Of a stretch of 64,000 nt of DNA, positions 22,844 through 32,790 are shown piece after piece. The first letter of the stretch is position 1; each line of letters opens with the position of its first letter. The stretch is from Neurospora tetrasperma FGSC 2508 (taxonomy: Eukaryota; Ascomycota; Sordariomycetes; Sordariales; Sordariaceae), in the NCBI RefSeq assembly GCF_000213175.1, contig NW_009799101.1:2099631-2163630 (forward strand), written 5' to 3'. The position numbers and the translations under genes are program-made. A model generated the notes under the pieces. It was not told the origin of the DNA. It saw nothing but the letters and a program-made list of their open reading frames with translations, and ran no database searches.

Positions 22844-25764
22844 TTACCCTGACCCTCCTCCTCCTCCTCCTCCTCCAAGAGCCCAAACCCTCGGCCCGAA
22901 TGTCTCTCCTTCCCTCACTCTCTCTCTTACCGCCATCCCCTTGAAGTCCAACGTGCCTTTTACCACGTCATTTCCCCACCAACTAGGCGGACTAATCTCG
23001 TTGATCGTAAAGGCGAAAAATACCACCAGCGTCGCCAGCGCCAGTCCCAGATCGAGCCCGCAACTTGTCAAGAAGTTCAACCTGCTCCACCACCCAAAGT
23101 GCCTCTTGCGCACCACGTACTGAAACCCATACCCGACGATGCCCCAACTCAAATAGTTCAGCGGACTCGCAGGCGGGATAGAGCCCGCACCGCCAAAGAT
23201 GACGGGCGCAATGACGTAGCGCAGCCATGTTTTTGTGTGCGGATTCCGCTTTTGCGCACGACGGAGGAGTAACCAAATAACCAAGGGCACGACGGCTCCC
23301 AGGATGAAAAACAGGAACAAAGAAGAGTAGATCTGGCCCGGGGAGAACATCCGGGCGGGACCGATGAGGCCCCAGATGACGCTTGCGGAAAAAAAGACGC
23401 GACCGCCAGGGCAGGTGAAGTGTTGAGGTTGGGAAGGGGTGCAGACTTCGGGGATAGTGCGGAGGGCGTAGTTGAGTACTAGGATTTGAATAATGCAGGA
23501 GAAGGTGGTGGCGACGACTTGGGCGGAGAAGAGCACGCGGGGGGGAAGTTTCATGTAGTGACCAAATTTGAGGTCGCCGACAAAGGTGAGGGCTTGGGAC
23601 ATGGTTATGTAGCCAAAGGTTTTGAAGCTGTTATTTTGCAAGGGGTGCGGTTTTGGTTAGTTAGGTATGGATAAAAGGGACAGAGAGCAAGAAGAAAGGG
23701 GGGAGGCCTCTTACATCATAAGTGCTAGAGGGCGGCCTGGCTGGATGTATCCAAATACAAACTCGGTCAACACGTTCAGGCCGATTTGGTTGTTGGTGAC
23801 GGCTTGGATGATACCGATGGGAAGGGAAAAGGCGAACGAGATGAAGACGGCGAGGAGGAAGGCCCACCATGTGAGGTTGGTTTGCCAGCCGAGAACGGTG
23901 AAGAAGCCTAGGGCGAGCATCTAGTTCGATGCACAGTGGTTAGTTCTACATGTTATGTGTTAGTCAAGGCAAAAATTCGTACTCACCACTGCAAACAGCG
24001 ACATATACCACCACGTCGGGGCCTCCTTGTACTTCCTCATCATCTTCATATGCACGTCAGGCCTCTCGCTGGTGCTGTTTTTCCATTGTCTCCAGATTGT
24101 TTTCCCATGATGTAGGTACGTGTACACTATCAGTGAGGATATGGCAGCAAAGGACAAACCGTACGCTATGGCAAATGTCGTACTATGCTCACGTTAGATC
24201 ACAGCTGTAGGTTGAATCACACCAAAAGGGAGGGGGCGCAACGTACCTGAGAAACAGAGGCGAGTAAGTGTTATACGCCGCCTCATCGAGCGTAAATTCC
24301 TTGCTAAGGACTCGTGAAACATCATATGTCTTGCCCGTATTGTCATAGACGTTGGAGTCGCTCATCGGCAGGTACTTACCGTACCACGCTCCAGTGTACT
24401 GCAAAAAGCTGGCGGCAACTATGAAAAATATCACGACGCCGGCCAATGTATTGGCAATTGCGTGCCTAACTGGAGTGTTAGCATCGCCTTTTAGAGAGTC
24501 GAAGGCGTGGTGACATTTGATCTTACCATGGAGGCACCATAGGCGAGCCAACATATCCCGTAATCTGCGCCCAATCGAACGTGATCGGAAGCAGGGAGAG
24601 GCCCGTCGAGTAGCCAAACAACTGGTTGACGACAGGATTGTTTGGTGCCATCCAAGTCACAACGGCAAAAGAGCTAAGGAACTGTGCAAAGAAACCGGGG
24701 ATGAAGTAGTACAAAAAAGAGCCGAGGGTGATGTAGGCAAACCACCGGTACCGAGGAATTGAGCCACCCATTATTGTGGGATCCTTCTTCTCGTTCTGCC
24801 CGTACATGGCGTGCATCAAGGTAACTCCCACGAGGTTTCCCGGCCAAATCATGGAAGCTGGATAGACTGGATCGATGATAGTAAAGTTAATGAATGAATC
24901 TGTAACCTTGGAAATCATACACAACTTACCGAGAAATCTTCTTAGCATTCCAGCAATTCCATAGCCCAGGCTCTGCGTCGATATCGTAAGGAGAACCCCC
25001 CATAATAGGCCGAAGTCCTGCTTGTAGAACACCTTTTGGGCCAAAATGATGTCGGTAGCGTAGGCCACAGAAAAGGAGACACTGGCCATAACAACAATGA
25101 CAGAGTGTTCCTTGATGTTGAAAGGTCCCGGGTTCAGAGTCCACCTTTTACCAAAGGTGTTGAACTCACGTTGCGGCATAAACCTGGCCCAGCCATGTCC
25201 CAGCGGCCAAGCGATGATTTGGGCAATAAGTGACCCGAGACTGATTGATGGGGCTCTCAGTGAGAAGATGGTGTTCATTGAAGCCCCAAGAAATATGAGC
25301 CCAAGTCCAATGGTCCACGCCCTGATGGTGTTACATGGCAGGTCTTGATCAAAGTTGAGAACGGCAGCTCGGACTTCTGGATAAGGTGAGTTCTCTACCT
25401 CTTCTTCCTCGTCCTCACTTTCGCCGAACTTGACCCCTACTTGATTGTCGTCGAAGCTAAGGGACTTTCGAGTGAGATCGCGAAGTTTGTGGCTGTATTC
25501 GGCAGGCAAGTTTGGGTCCAAGAGAAGTTCGAGTTCGGAACCATCTTCGTCATCGGCGCCGTGGGATTCCTGCCTGCGATGACCCCCTTGGGAGGAACCG
25601 GGTGCGCCGTTCCAAGAGGAAGAGGGTACCCCGATATCTTCCTCGCCTGCTTCCAAATCGCCCGACTTCCGGCCGCTCATAGATGCCCTTCTGTCTTTTA
25701 GTTCAACGGCTTCCATACCGTCTATGGAAGCACCTGAAGATCTGAGGTTCGAGTAGGAGGTCAT
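22844..25764 (-). CDS. Oligopeptide transporter, OPT family (Isp4-like)
   Basis: Six exons (25764-24930, 24866-24527, 24465-24247, 24182-23987, 23920-23715, 23627-22844) join in frame to 859 aa, the usual size for fungal OPT proteins. After a hydrophilic acidic N-terminus of about 140 residues, hydrophobic helices run through nearly the whole protein. Family signatures include NTIFSLR, RRFLVYPASMIWPGNLV (restored by splicing intron 1), ALMIFKTFGYITMSQ (spanning intron 5) and a final NYLSWGIVGYGFQY. It should be a plasma-membrane proton-coupled importer of small peptides, possibly glutathione-type; substrate not determinable. The extreme C-terminus is a run of glycines from a CTC repeat. It is divergent from the beta-ketoacyl synthase gene across about 990 bp. 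Confidence 0.92.
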
Positions 25765-26755
25765 TGCTTGGAATGCCGCTCAAGTGAGCCTGGGAGCTGT
25801 TATCGTTCCAATGCTATACTCGCAGTCATTTCCAAATCCGAGATATCCGTGATAGATTCGGTTCAGGCGTGTAGGTAGGTTTATTGGTATGTATGTAGTT
25901 GTCAAGTATTGTGCAAGTGAGTTCCCTTGTGAAGACAACAAGGTCAAAGCGGTCCAAGCTGCAGCTCCCGCAGCACTCGTACGTCAAAGGGGTGGATCCT
26001 TCCGATCTCCTGACGAGCACGAGACCCTGTAGTCGAGCTGCTGATGTTGAGAGGTGTGTAGGGCAATGAGAAGCGAATCAATAGGGGAGGAAAGGGAATG
26101 TAGATGATCTGGGTAGGTATAGAAGATGCATGAAAGCTGTTTGGTGGTGATGGCTTGATGCTTTGTTGTCATGAAGGGTCAGGGTTGGCACATGTAAAGT
26201 GGGCCAAACAGCTGTCTCTTATTCAGCCCTATACAAGTCCCTTTGCAGATTTGTGTCAGAGGGCAACTCGGAGATACCTTGGATGTAAGTAAGGCAATAT
26301 GCACAGAATCGGTAAATCGGACAAACATTGCTACCTCTAGGGAGTTTGGGAATAATTTAGATGAAATTCGATGCCCAAGGTGGCTTTTGGATGTCGTGAG
26401 GCGGCACTCCTAACCCCCTTGCCTTCTTTCAGGGAGCTTTAGTGTAGTGTAGGAGACTAGTGTAGGAGCTGAGCTGCTGAAGGTGAGTGACCCGAAACAG
26501 AAGAGGTTCCACATCGATGTTCAGATAGGTACCAAGCTCCACTATCATGCATAAAGCAACGCTAAGCCTTGTACAGATATGCACGTAATGCGATTCCTGC
26601 ACCGTTTGTTCACTGTCAACGTCGCTGCTCAGAGCTCCTCTTCACTTTATGCATATTGACATAACGGTCTTACCAGGTTCATCAGTCACCGTCCCCGCCA
26701 CGCAGTTGGCCTCTTTTTATATACCCTTGACTGACAAGAATAACATGGAAAGATA
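25765..26755. promoter_or_regulatory. Divergent promoter region, OPT transporter and beta-ketoacyl synthase
   Basis: 991 bp between two divergent start codons, so both promoters lie here. A TATA-like TTTTTATATACC stands at about 26714-26725, roughly 30 bp upstream of the synthase start. No other specific motif is claimed. Confidence 0.5.
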
Positions 26756-26756
26756 A
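26745..26756 (+). promoter_or_regulatory. Minimal upstream ORF overlapping the synthase start
   Basis: An ATG at 26745 opens a frame of three codons that ends with TAA at 26754-26756. The last A of that stop is the first base of the synthase ATG (TAATG). If the mRNA begins upstream of it, the pair is arranged for termination-reinitiation. Given the TATA-like motif only about 20-30 bp upstream, the mRNA may start downstream of it. Confidence 0.4.
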
Positions 26757-28200
26757 TGAGACGCGTGGTAGTGACAGGCCTCGGTGCCATCACGCCCTTG
26801 GCCGTCGGCATCCGTCCCACCTGGCGCCGGCTCTTGGACTCTCATTCGGGCATCGTCAGCGTCGCCGACCTCGAGCCCCAGGACAAATGGAAAGAGCTCA
26901 CCAGCACCGTGGCCGGCCTTGTTCCTACGCCTGCGAGGAACAAGCAGAATGTTGACGAGCAGCACACTTGGAAGGCTGCGGACTGGTTGGAGCCTTCAGA
27001 CCAGAGACGCATGTCTCTCTTCGCCCAGTATTCTGTCGCTGCTACCGAAATGGCCCTGCAAGATGCTGGGTGGAAGCCCACGAGGCAGGAAGACCTTGAA
27101 GCCACAGGTGTCTGCATGGGAAGCGGAATCGGTAACTTGGATGACTTTTATAACACCAGCGTCACGTATGACAAAGAGGTAAGAGCGCACACAGGTTCGA
27201 CCTTGAACCTTGGGTACCTCCGTGATGTACGAGTCTAACATGCTTATTGTATTGTAGGGCTACAAGAAGGTCTCCCCTCTCTTCGTCCCCAAGATTCTTA
27301 TCAACCTCGGGGCTGGCCACATCGCCATGCGCTACGGTTTCCGTGGGCCCAACCACTCTGCCACCACCGCTTGTACCACCGGCGCTCACTCCATCGGTGA
27401 CGCCTCCCGCTTCATTGCCTTTGGCGACGCTGATGTCATGGTCGCCGGCGGCTCCGAGTCCTGCATTCACCCCTTAACTTTTGCTGGCTTTGGCCGGTCT
27501 CGCTCGCTGTCTACCGCATACAACCACGATCCGACATCTGCCTGCCGACCCTTTGACAAGGACCGCGCCGGCTTCGTGGTATCCGAGGGTGCTGCTGTCC
27601 TCATTCTAGAGGAGCTGGAGCACGCCAAGAGGCGCGGCGCTAGGATCTTGGCCGAGCTGAAGGGGTATGGATGCAGTGGTGATGCACATCACATGACGGC
27701 GCCAAGGGCTGATGGCTCAGGGGCATTCCTGTCTATGAAGAGGGCGCTCATGAATGCGAGTGTTAAGCCGGGGGAGGTGGACTATATCAATGCCCATGCC
27801 ACGGGGACGGCTGTAGGAGATGCGGCTGAGGCGATTGCCATTCGGTCGCTGATGATGGGTGAAGAAGGAGTGGACGACGAGTCAAGGATTACGGTAAGCA
27901 GCACCAAGGGAGCGATTGGTCATCTTCTTGGGGCGGCGGGGGCCATTGAATCAGTGTTTTCAATCTTGGCCATTGCTGAGGTGAGTGTCCGGAGTGTAGT
28001 GCCTGAGAGTCGTTGCCTCTGCTAATATGTGACCACAGGGAGCCATACCCCCCACTCTCAACTTGACCAGTCCCAATGTCGGTGTTGGATTCAACTTTGT
28101 CCCTGTTCAGGCGCAGCAAAAGGAAGTCAAGGTGGCCATGTCCAACAGCTTTGGCTTCGGGGGCACCAATGCTTCCTTGGTATTTTCAAAGTTCGAGTAG
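26756..28200 (+). CDS. CEM1: Beta-ketoacyl-ACP synthase, mitochondrial type II (CEM1-like)
   Basis: Three exons (26756-27178, 27258-27980, 28039-28200) join at phase 0 to give 435 aa, the length of KAS I/II enzymes. The Cys-His-His triad is C180 (TACTTGAHS), H321 (NAHATGT) and H363 ([12 protein letters not shown]). The N-terminal [12 protein letters not shown] and C-terminal [10 protein letters not shown] are family signatures. The single-domain architecture, without acyltransferase or reductase modules, marks the mitochondrial type II pathway and not a cytosolic FAS or polyketide synthase. That pathway supplies octanoyl-ACP for lipoate, the cofactor of the protein X gene earlier in this window. 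The N-terminus has MRR but no long presequence; a short or internal targeting signal is inferred. An overlapping upstream ORF precedes it. Confidence 0.92.
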
Positions 28201-28986
28201 CCATCATATTTTCAGGGAGATGCCGGGTGAAGGCTTCTTTGCCAAAGTTTGTCCTCCCACCTGTCTTTATCCCTTTTCCTACCTACCGCAGACGCGCATT
28301 AGGGGTGCATTTTCCGCATAGAATTCCCACAGGACGGATGAAGTTCACGCATTGCATATAGAGTTGGTAATATCGCAATACACAGTCATCTCTGATCTAT
28401 CGAGATTTGTTAGACAGCTCATAGTATTGTGCACCAACTCAAACTCCCTAACATACCACACACGATAGAATTGAACGGCAGAGAAGACAAGTTCAAGAAG
28501 TCGTTATCCTCCTATTTGATCTTCTGGACATTCTGTCAAGGGTTAGGGTTCATGAAAGTACATCAATCATACCACACGCTCTCCCCCCATTTACAAGTCA
28601 ACAGAATACAGCAAAAGCCTCATCGATATGGAGAAGACAAGCCGGTATCACAGTGAATTCTGTCCGTCCGTTTTGGATAAGAGCTTCAAGCTTTGAGGCG
28701 TTGGTAGCAGATGTAATGACAGTGGCCAAGAGACTGTAGCAAGCACAGGATGGAAACACCTCCGACCCTAACCCTGTGCAATCACCGGCAGACATTTTCA
28801 GTTTGGGAGCATTGTCCATCAGAAGCGCCAATTCACCATGACGGCATAATGCGAAAGTAAAGAACCATCCGTCCTCCATCCGAGATCCCGGAACTGCTGC
28901 CGAATCCACCAACCTCCGAGCCCCGAGCCCAGAGAAAAACATAGATTCCCGTCAGCTTCCCGGCACGAGCAATACTTCCCCGACCA
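28201..28986. other. Intergenic spacer between synthase and CBP3 genes
   Basis: 786 bp between genes on the same strand, holding the 3' flank of one and the promoter of the next. Nothing else recognised. Confidence 0.5.
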
Positions 28987-31148
28987 ATGGCTTGCCCCAG
29001 CTGCAGATCCAGCCTCGGCCTCCTCCTCCCGAGAGGACCGGCCGCAACGTCGACCCTGCGCCAGGGTCTCTTTGCCGAGAGCACCACCGCGCGCGCCGCG
29101 CTATCCTTCTCCCAGTCCAGCAACACCACCGCCCGCAGTACGAGAAGAAGCACAAGCCTCCTCTCACAACAATCTCGACGGATACACACAACGCGCCAAT
29201 GCCGTGCTGAAGGCGGCGAGGGGAGCGGCGGCCTGGCTGGTGGCTTCCGCAAGCTTCTGGCATCCGTTGCCGGCAACCAGAGCTCATCCTACATCGCCTA
29301 TGGCGCCACCCAGCGCATCTACAAGGACTGCGCCAAGCAGGCCGACTACACCATCACTCCCGAGGACAGGAAAGCCGGAAGGGTGAAGGAAACGGCGGAT
29401 GGCGAAGAGATTGGTGTTGGTAATGGGAGCATTTGGCACGAGAGTACGTACAATGAATGCGCTCGCTTTTCTTGTTTCCTTTCTCAGAGAATACGCTCGG
29501 CCCAACATTTTATCGCGACCCAGTAAATATCAAAGCTAACCAATCTTTTTTNNNNNNNNNNNNNNNNNNNNNNNNNNNNNNNNNNNNNNNNNNNNNNNNN
29601 NNNNNNNNNNNNNNNNNNNNNNNNNNNNNNNNNNNNNNNNNNNNNNNNNNNNNNNNNNNNNNNNNNNNNNNNNNNNNNNNNNNNNNNNNNNNNNNNNNNN
29701 NNNNNNNNNNNNNNNNNNNNNNNNNNNNNNNNNNNNNNNNNNNNNNNNNNNNNNNNNNNNNNNNNNNNNNNNNNNNNNNNNNNNNNNNNNNNNNNNNNNN
29801 NNNNNNNNNNNNNNNNNNNNNNNNNNNNNNNNNNNNNNNNNNNNNNNNNNNNNNNNNNNNNNNNNNNNNNNNNNNNNNNNNNNNNNNNNNNNNNNNNNNN
29901 NNNNNNNNNNNNNNNNNNNNNNNNNNNNNNNNNNNNNNNNNNNNNNNNNNNNNNNNNNNNNNNNNNNNNNNNNNNNNNNNNNNNNNNNNNNNNNNNNNNN
30001 NNNNNNNNNNNNNNNNNNNNNNNNNNNNNNNNNNNNNNNNNNNNNNNNNNNNNNNNNNNNNNNNNNNNNNNNNNNNNNNNNNNNNNNNNNNNNNNNNNNN
30101 NNNNNNNNNNNNNNNNNNNNNNNNNNNNNNNNNNNNNNNNNNNNNNNNNNNNNNNNNNNNNNNNNNNNNNNNNNNNNNNNNNNNNNNNNNNNNNNNNNNN
30201 NNNNNNNNNNNNNNNNNNNNNNNNNNNNNNNNNNNNNNNNNNNNNNNNNNNNNNNNNNNNNNNNNNNNNNNNNNNNNNNNNNNNNNNNNNNNNNNNNNNN
30301 NNNNNNNNNNNNNNNNNNNNNNNNNNNNNNNNNNNNNNNNNNNNNNNNNNNNNNNNNNNNNNNNNNNNNNNNNNNNNNNNNNNNNNNNNNNNNNNNNNNN
30401 NNNNNNNNNNNNNNNNNNNNNNNNNNNNNNNNNNNNNNNNNNNNNNNNNNNNNNNNNNNNNNNNNNNNNNNNNNNNNNNNNNNNNNNNNNNNNNNTTACA
30501 GAATTCGGCCTTCTCCCAACCTTCTCAACCTGGGCCCACGTAACCATGCTCCACCTCTGGCTCGTCGTCGTCCGCCTGCGCTGCCTCGACAAGGACGCCC
30601 ACGCCACCTGGCAGGCCCAGCTGGTCGATCACTTCTTTCACCAGGCCGAGGAGAAGATGGACCGCACCCACGACATGTCGTCGCGTGTCATGCGCCAGCG
30701 CTACCTGCAGGACCTGTTCGTACAGTGGCGCGGCGTCGTACTCGCCTACGACGAAGGTCTGGTAAAGGGTGACGCCGTGCTCGCTGCTGCCGTGTGGCGC
30801 AACCTGTTCAAGGCGAGCGAGGACGTCGATGTTCGCGCCCTGGCCGCCATCGTCAGCTGGATGCGCAGCAGCTTGAAATATCTGGATTCCATGGAGGATG
30901 CCGGTCTGGCGCTTCATCCTACTTTGTTCAAGAACAAGCCGGATGCTGAGCTGCAGGTGGTGGATAAGTTGGTCCCGGCGCTGGAAGGGCAAACGAGTAA
31001 GGGTGCGGCAGCGGCTGATGTTGAGGGCATTTCGGCGGCGGGACAGGCCGAGGCGAAGGCGTCGCCGGTAACAAGCCAGAAGGCTGAGCCCAAGGGTGCT
31101 GCTTCCCAGAAGCCGAAGGCGGTGCCCAAGTTCAAGACTGCTGCTTAG
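28987..31148 (+). CDS. CBP3: Ubiquinol-cytochrome c chaperone CBP3, interrupted by an assembly gap
   Basis: Exon 28987-29443 encodes an Arg/Ser-rich mitochondrial presequence and the start of the mature protein, ending at a GTACGT donor. Exon 30502-31148 follows TTACAG and encodes the core of the ubiquinol-cytochrome c chaperone domain (FGLLPTFSTWAHVTMLHLW, VVRLRCL, DMSSRVMRQRYLQDLF). The 944 Ns lie wholly between donor and acceptor. Joining the exons keeps frame and gives 367 aa, close to yeast Cbp3 (335 aa), so the gap is probably intronic, though a small missing exon cannot be excluded. Cbp3 works with Cbp6 at the mitochondrial ribosome in cytochrome b synthesis and bc1 assembly. The C-terminus is a Lys/Ala-rich extension. 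Confidence 0.85.
29552..30495. other. Assembly gap (944 N)
   Basis: Unresolved bases, bordered on the left by a T run and on the right by TTACAG. The true length and content are unknown. Confidence 1.
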
Positions 31149-31394
31149 AGTTGGGATGGAGAGTAGAAGAAAGTAGGTTGGTCGGTGGAGGACTGTACAA
31201 TTACCTTGTATTATAACAGCATACCGGACACTTCCCAAGCAAAAGTGACGGTAAGGACGAGATGCTGGATGGATGGATATTCATATGTAAGGTGAACCTA
31301 AAAGTGCTGCAACTAAGCACAAGATGTAGATACCATAGTGTGGGGAATCAAGAGGCACGAAATAAAACACTGTCACCATGCATTCATTGACTTT

Positions 31395-32217
31395 CTACAT
31401 CCTCTCCCACATCTGAAACTCATACTCCGTCCCATTTTCGACTTGCAGCCCCTCGGGAACCTCCTCGCCCACAAACTGGTCCAACTCCTCTTTGCTCTTC
31501 CTCACCCATTCTTCAGATCCCGATGCCTCCCCTTCCTCCTTCAACACCAAAGGAAAAAATGTATCGCACCCAAACTCCGGACTCAAGACCCTCGTCAACA
31601 AGATCCGCTTGCTTACCTCCTTGGGTAGCTTCAGCGCCGCACCGTAGATTTGTCCGCCGCCAATCACAAATACCTTACCAACTTTTTGTTGTTGCTCTTG
31701 CTGCTGCTGCTGCTGCTGGCAAAGGTGAAGGTACTCGATAGCTTGCTCAAGCGAAGAAGCCATGACCGGTCCCTCTTCTACTTCAGAAGAAGAAGAAGAA
31801 GACGGAGAGGAAAGAGAGGGAGATGAAGTGACAGAGCGACTGACGACGATGTTCAGACGACCTTTGAGGGGACGGAACTTGGGCGGAATGGACTCCCATG
31901 TTTTCCGGCCCATTATGACGGCGTTGAGGGCTTTGGTACCGGCGAGCTGCGATGTGGAGTTAGTCTTGGTTAGGGGGGTTTGCGCTGCAAGGAAAACAAG
32001 GGAGGGAGGGGAGGTACACGATGAGGAGAGAAAAAGAAGGGAAGGAAGGGCATAAAGATAAAATTACCTGACTCGGCAACCTCTTAGTTACGCGAGCAAA
32101 GTAGGCCATCTCTTTCTTGAGACCAGTCCATGGAAGGCCACCGTTGAGACCAATGCCCATGTCGCGCGTGGCGGCGAGGACGAGTGTGAGCTCGATGGAT
32201 GGGAGGATGGCAGACAT
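31395..32217 (-). CDS. DFR1: Dihydrofolate reductase
   Basis: Two exons, 32217-32068 and 31946-31395, join across a 121-nt intron (GTAATT...CGCAG) at phase 0 to give 233 aa. Signatures are GIGLNGGLPW (W30), the substrate-binding acidic residue in KKEM (E36), IMGRKTWESIPP, the nucleotide-binding VIGGGQIYG (glycines 146-148) and a C-terminal EYEFQMWER strand. It reduces dihydrofolate to tetrahydrofolate with NADPH. It is longer than bacterial enzymes because of a Ser-rich loop (about residues 90-105) and a Gln-rich loop (about 127-138), the latter coded by CAG/CTG-type repeats. A 21-bp poly(A:T) tract lies about 100 bp upstream of the start. Confidence 0.94.
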
Positions 32218-32790
32218 GTTTTTCGTCTCTTTTTCCCAGCCTGCATAAATTGTTAAATAGATCGAAACGAGCAGTGTTGATTGAGATTGGTATTGATAGC
32301 TTACTTCTTGGGAAAAAAAAAAAAAAAAAAAAACTTTGTTTGTTTTGAGGGGGAGGATGGGCTTCTTCCACAGCCAGTTGTGAGTCAGATGTAAAGTGCT
32401 TGGTTGCTGTTGCCCGGGTGAAGAAGCGTTAACGATGCTAAACAGTGGTTAAAAGTGGGCCGGCTTGGTGTTGTCCGAATGTTTCACTCCTGTCGTCCCG
32501 GATTTTCGTCTCACCAAAAACTTGTCTGCTTCGCGAGATTTGAGTAACCATGGGGAGACTTGAGCCTGAGAATTACGCATTACTTGATTACCACACCTCA
32601 TCTATCTTTCTCTGCTACTTCCTTTCCGTATCTATATCCATACCGTAGTGATATCTCGTCGTCTGTAGATGATAAGCAACGTCCGACGTGATCAAAATGT
32701 TCAAAATAACAACCCCAATCAAATGCCCCTTGCTGCGCGTTTCATTCAACAGAGCTGCTGCAACTCACTTGCTCTTGCAATGATCATCGC
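32218..32790. other. Spacer with DHFR promoter and YPP1-like 3' flank
   Basis: 573 bp between two minus-strand genes. It includes the DHFR promoter with an A21 tract (T21 on the coding strand). No gene seen. Confidence 0.5.
32313..32333. repeat. Poly(A) tract of 21 in the DHFR promoter
   Basis: Twenty-one consecutive A, about 100 bp upstream of the DHFR start codon; a possible nucleosome-depleting promoter element. Confidence 0.9.

Noticed and set aside
26756-28200. Possible polyketide or secondary-metabolite cluster around the ketosynthase, transporter, CoA-transferase and regulator
   Set aside because: The synthase is a stand-alone type II mitochondrial enzyme, and no polyketide, peptide or terpene synthase or tailoring set accompanies it.
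29457-31148. A 563-codon open frame running through the N block
   Set aside because: The frame is open only because Ns are not read as stops. The supported gene uses an upstream exon and an intron across this region.
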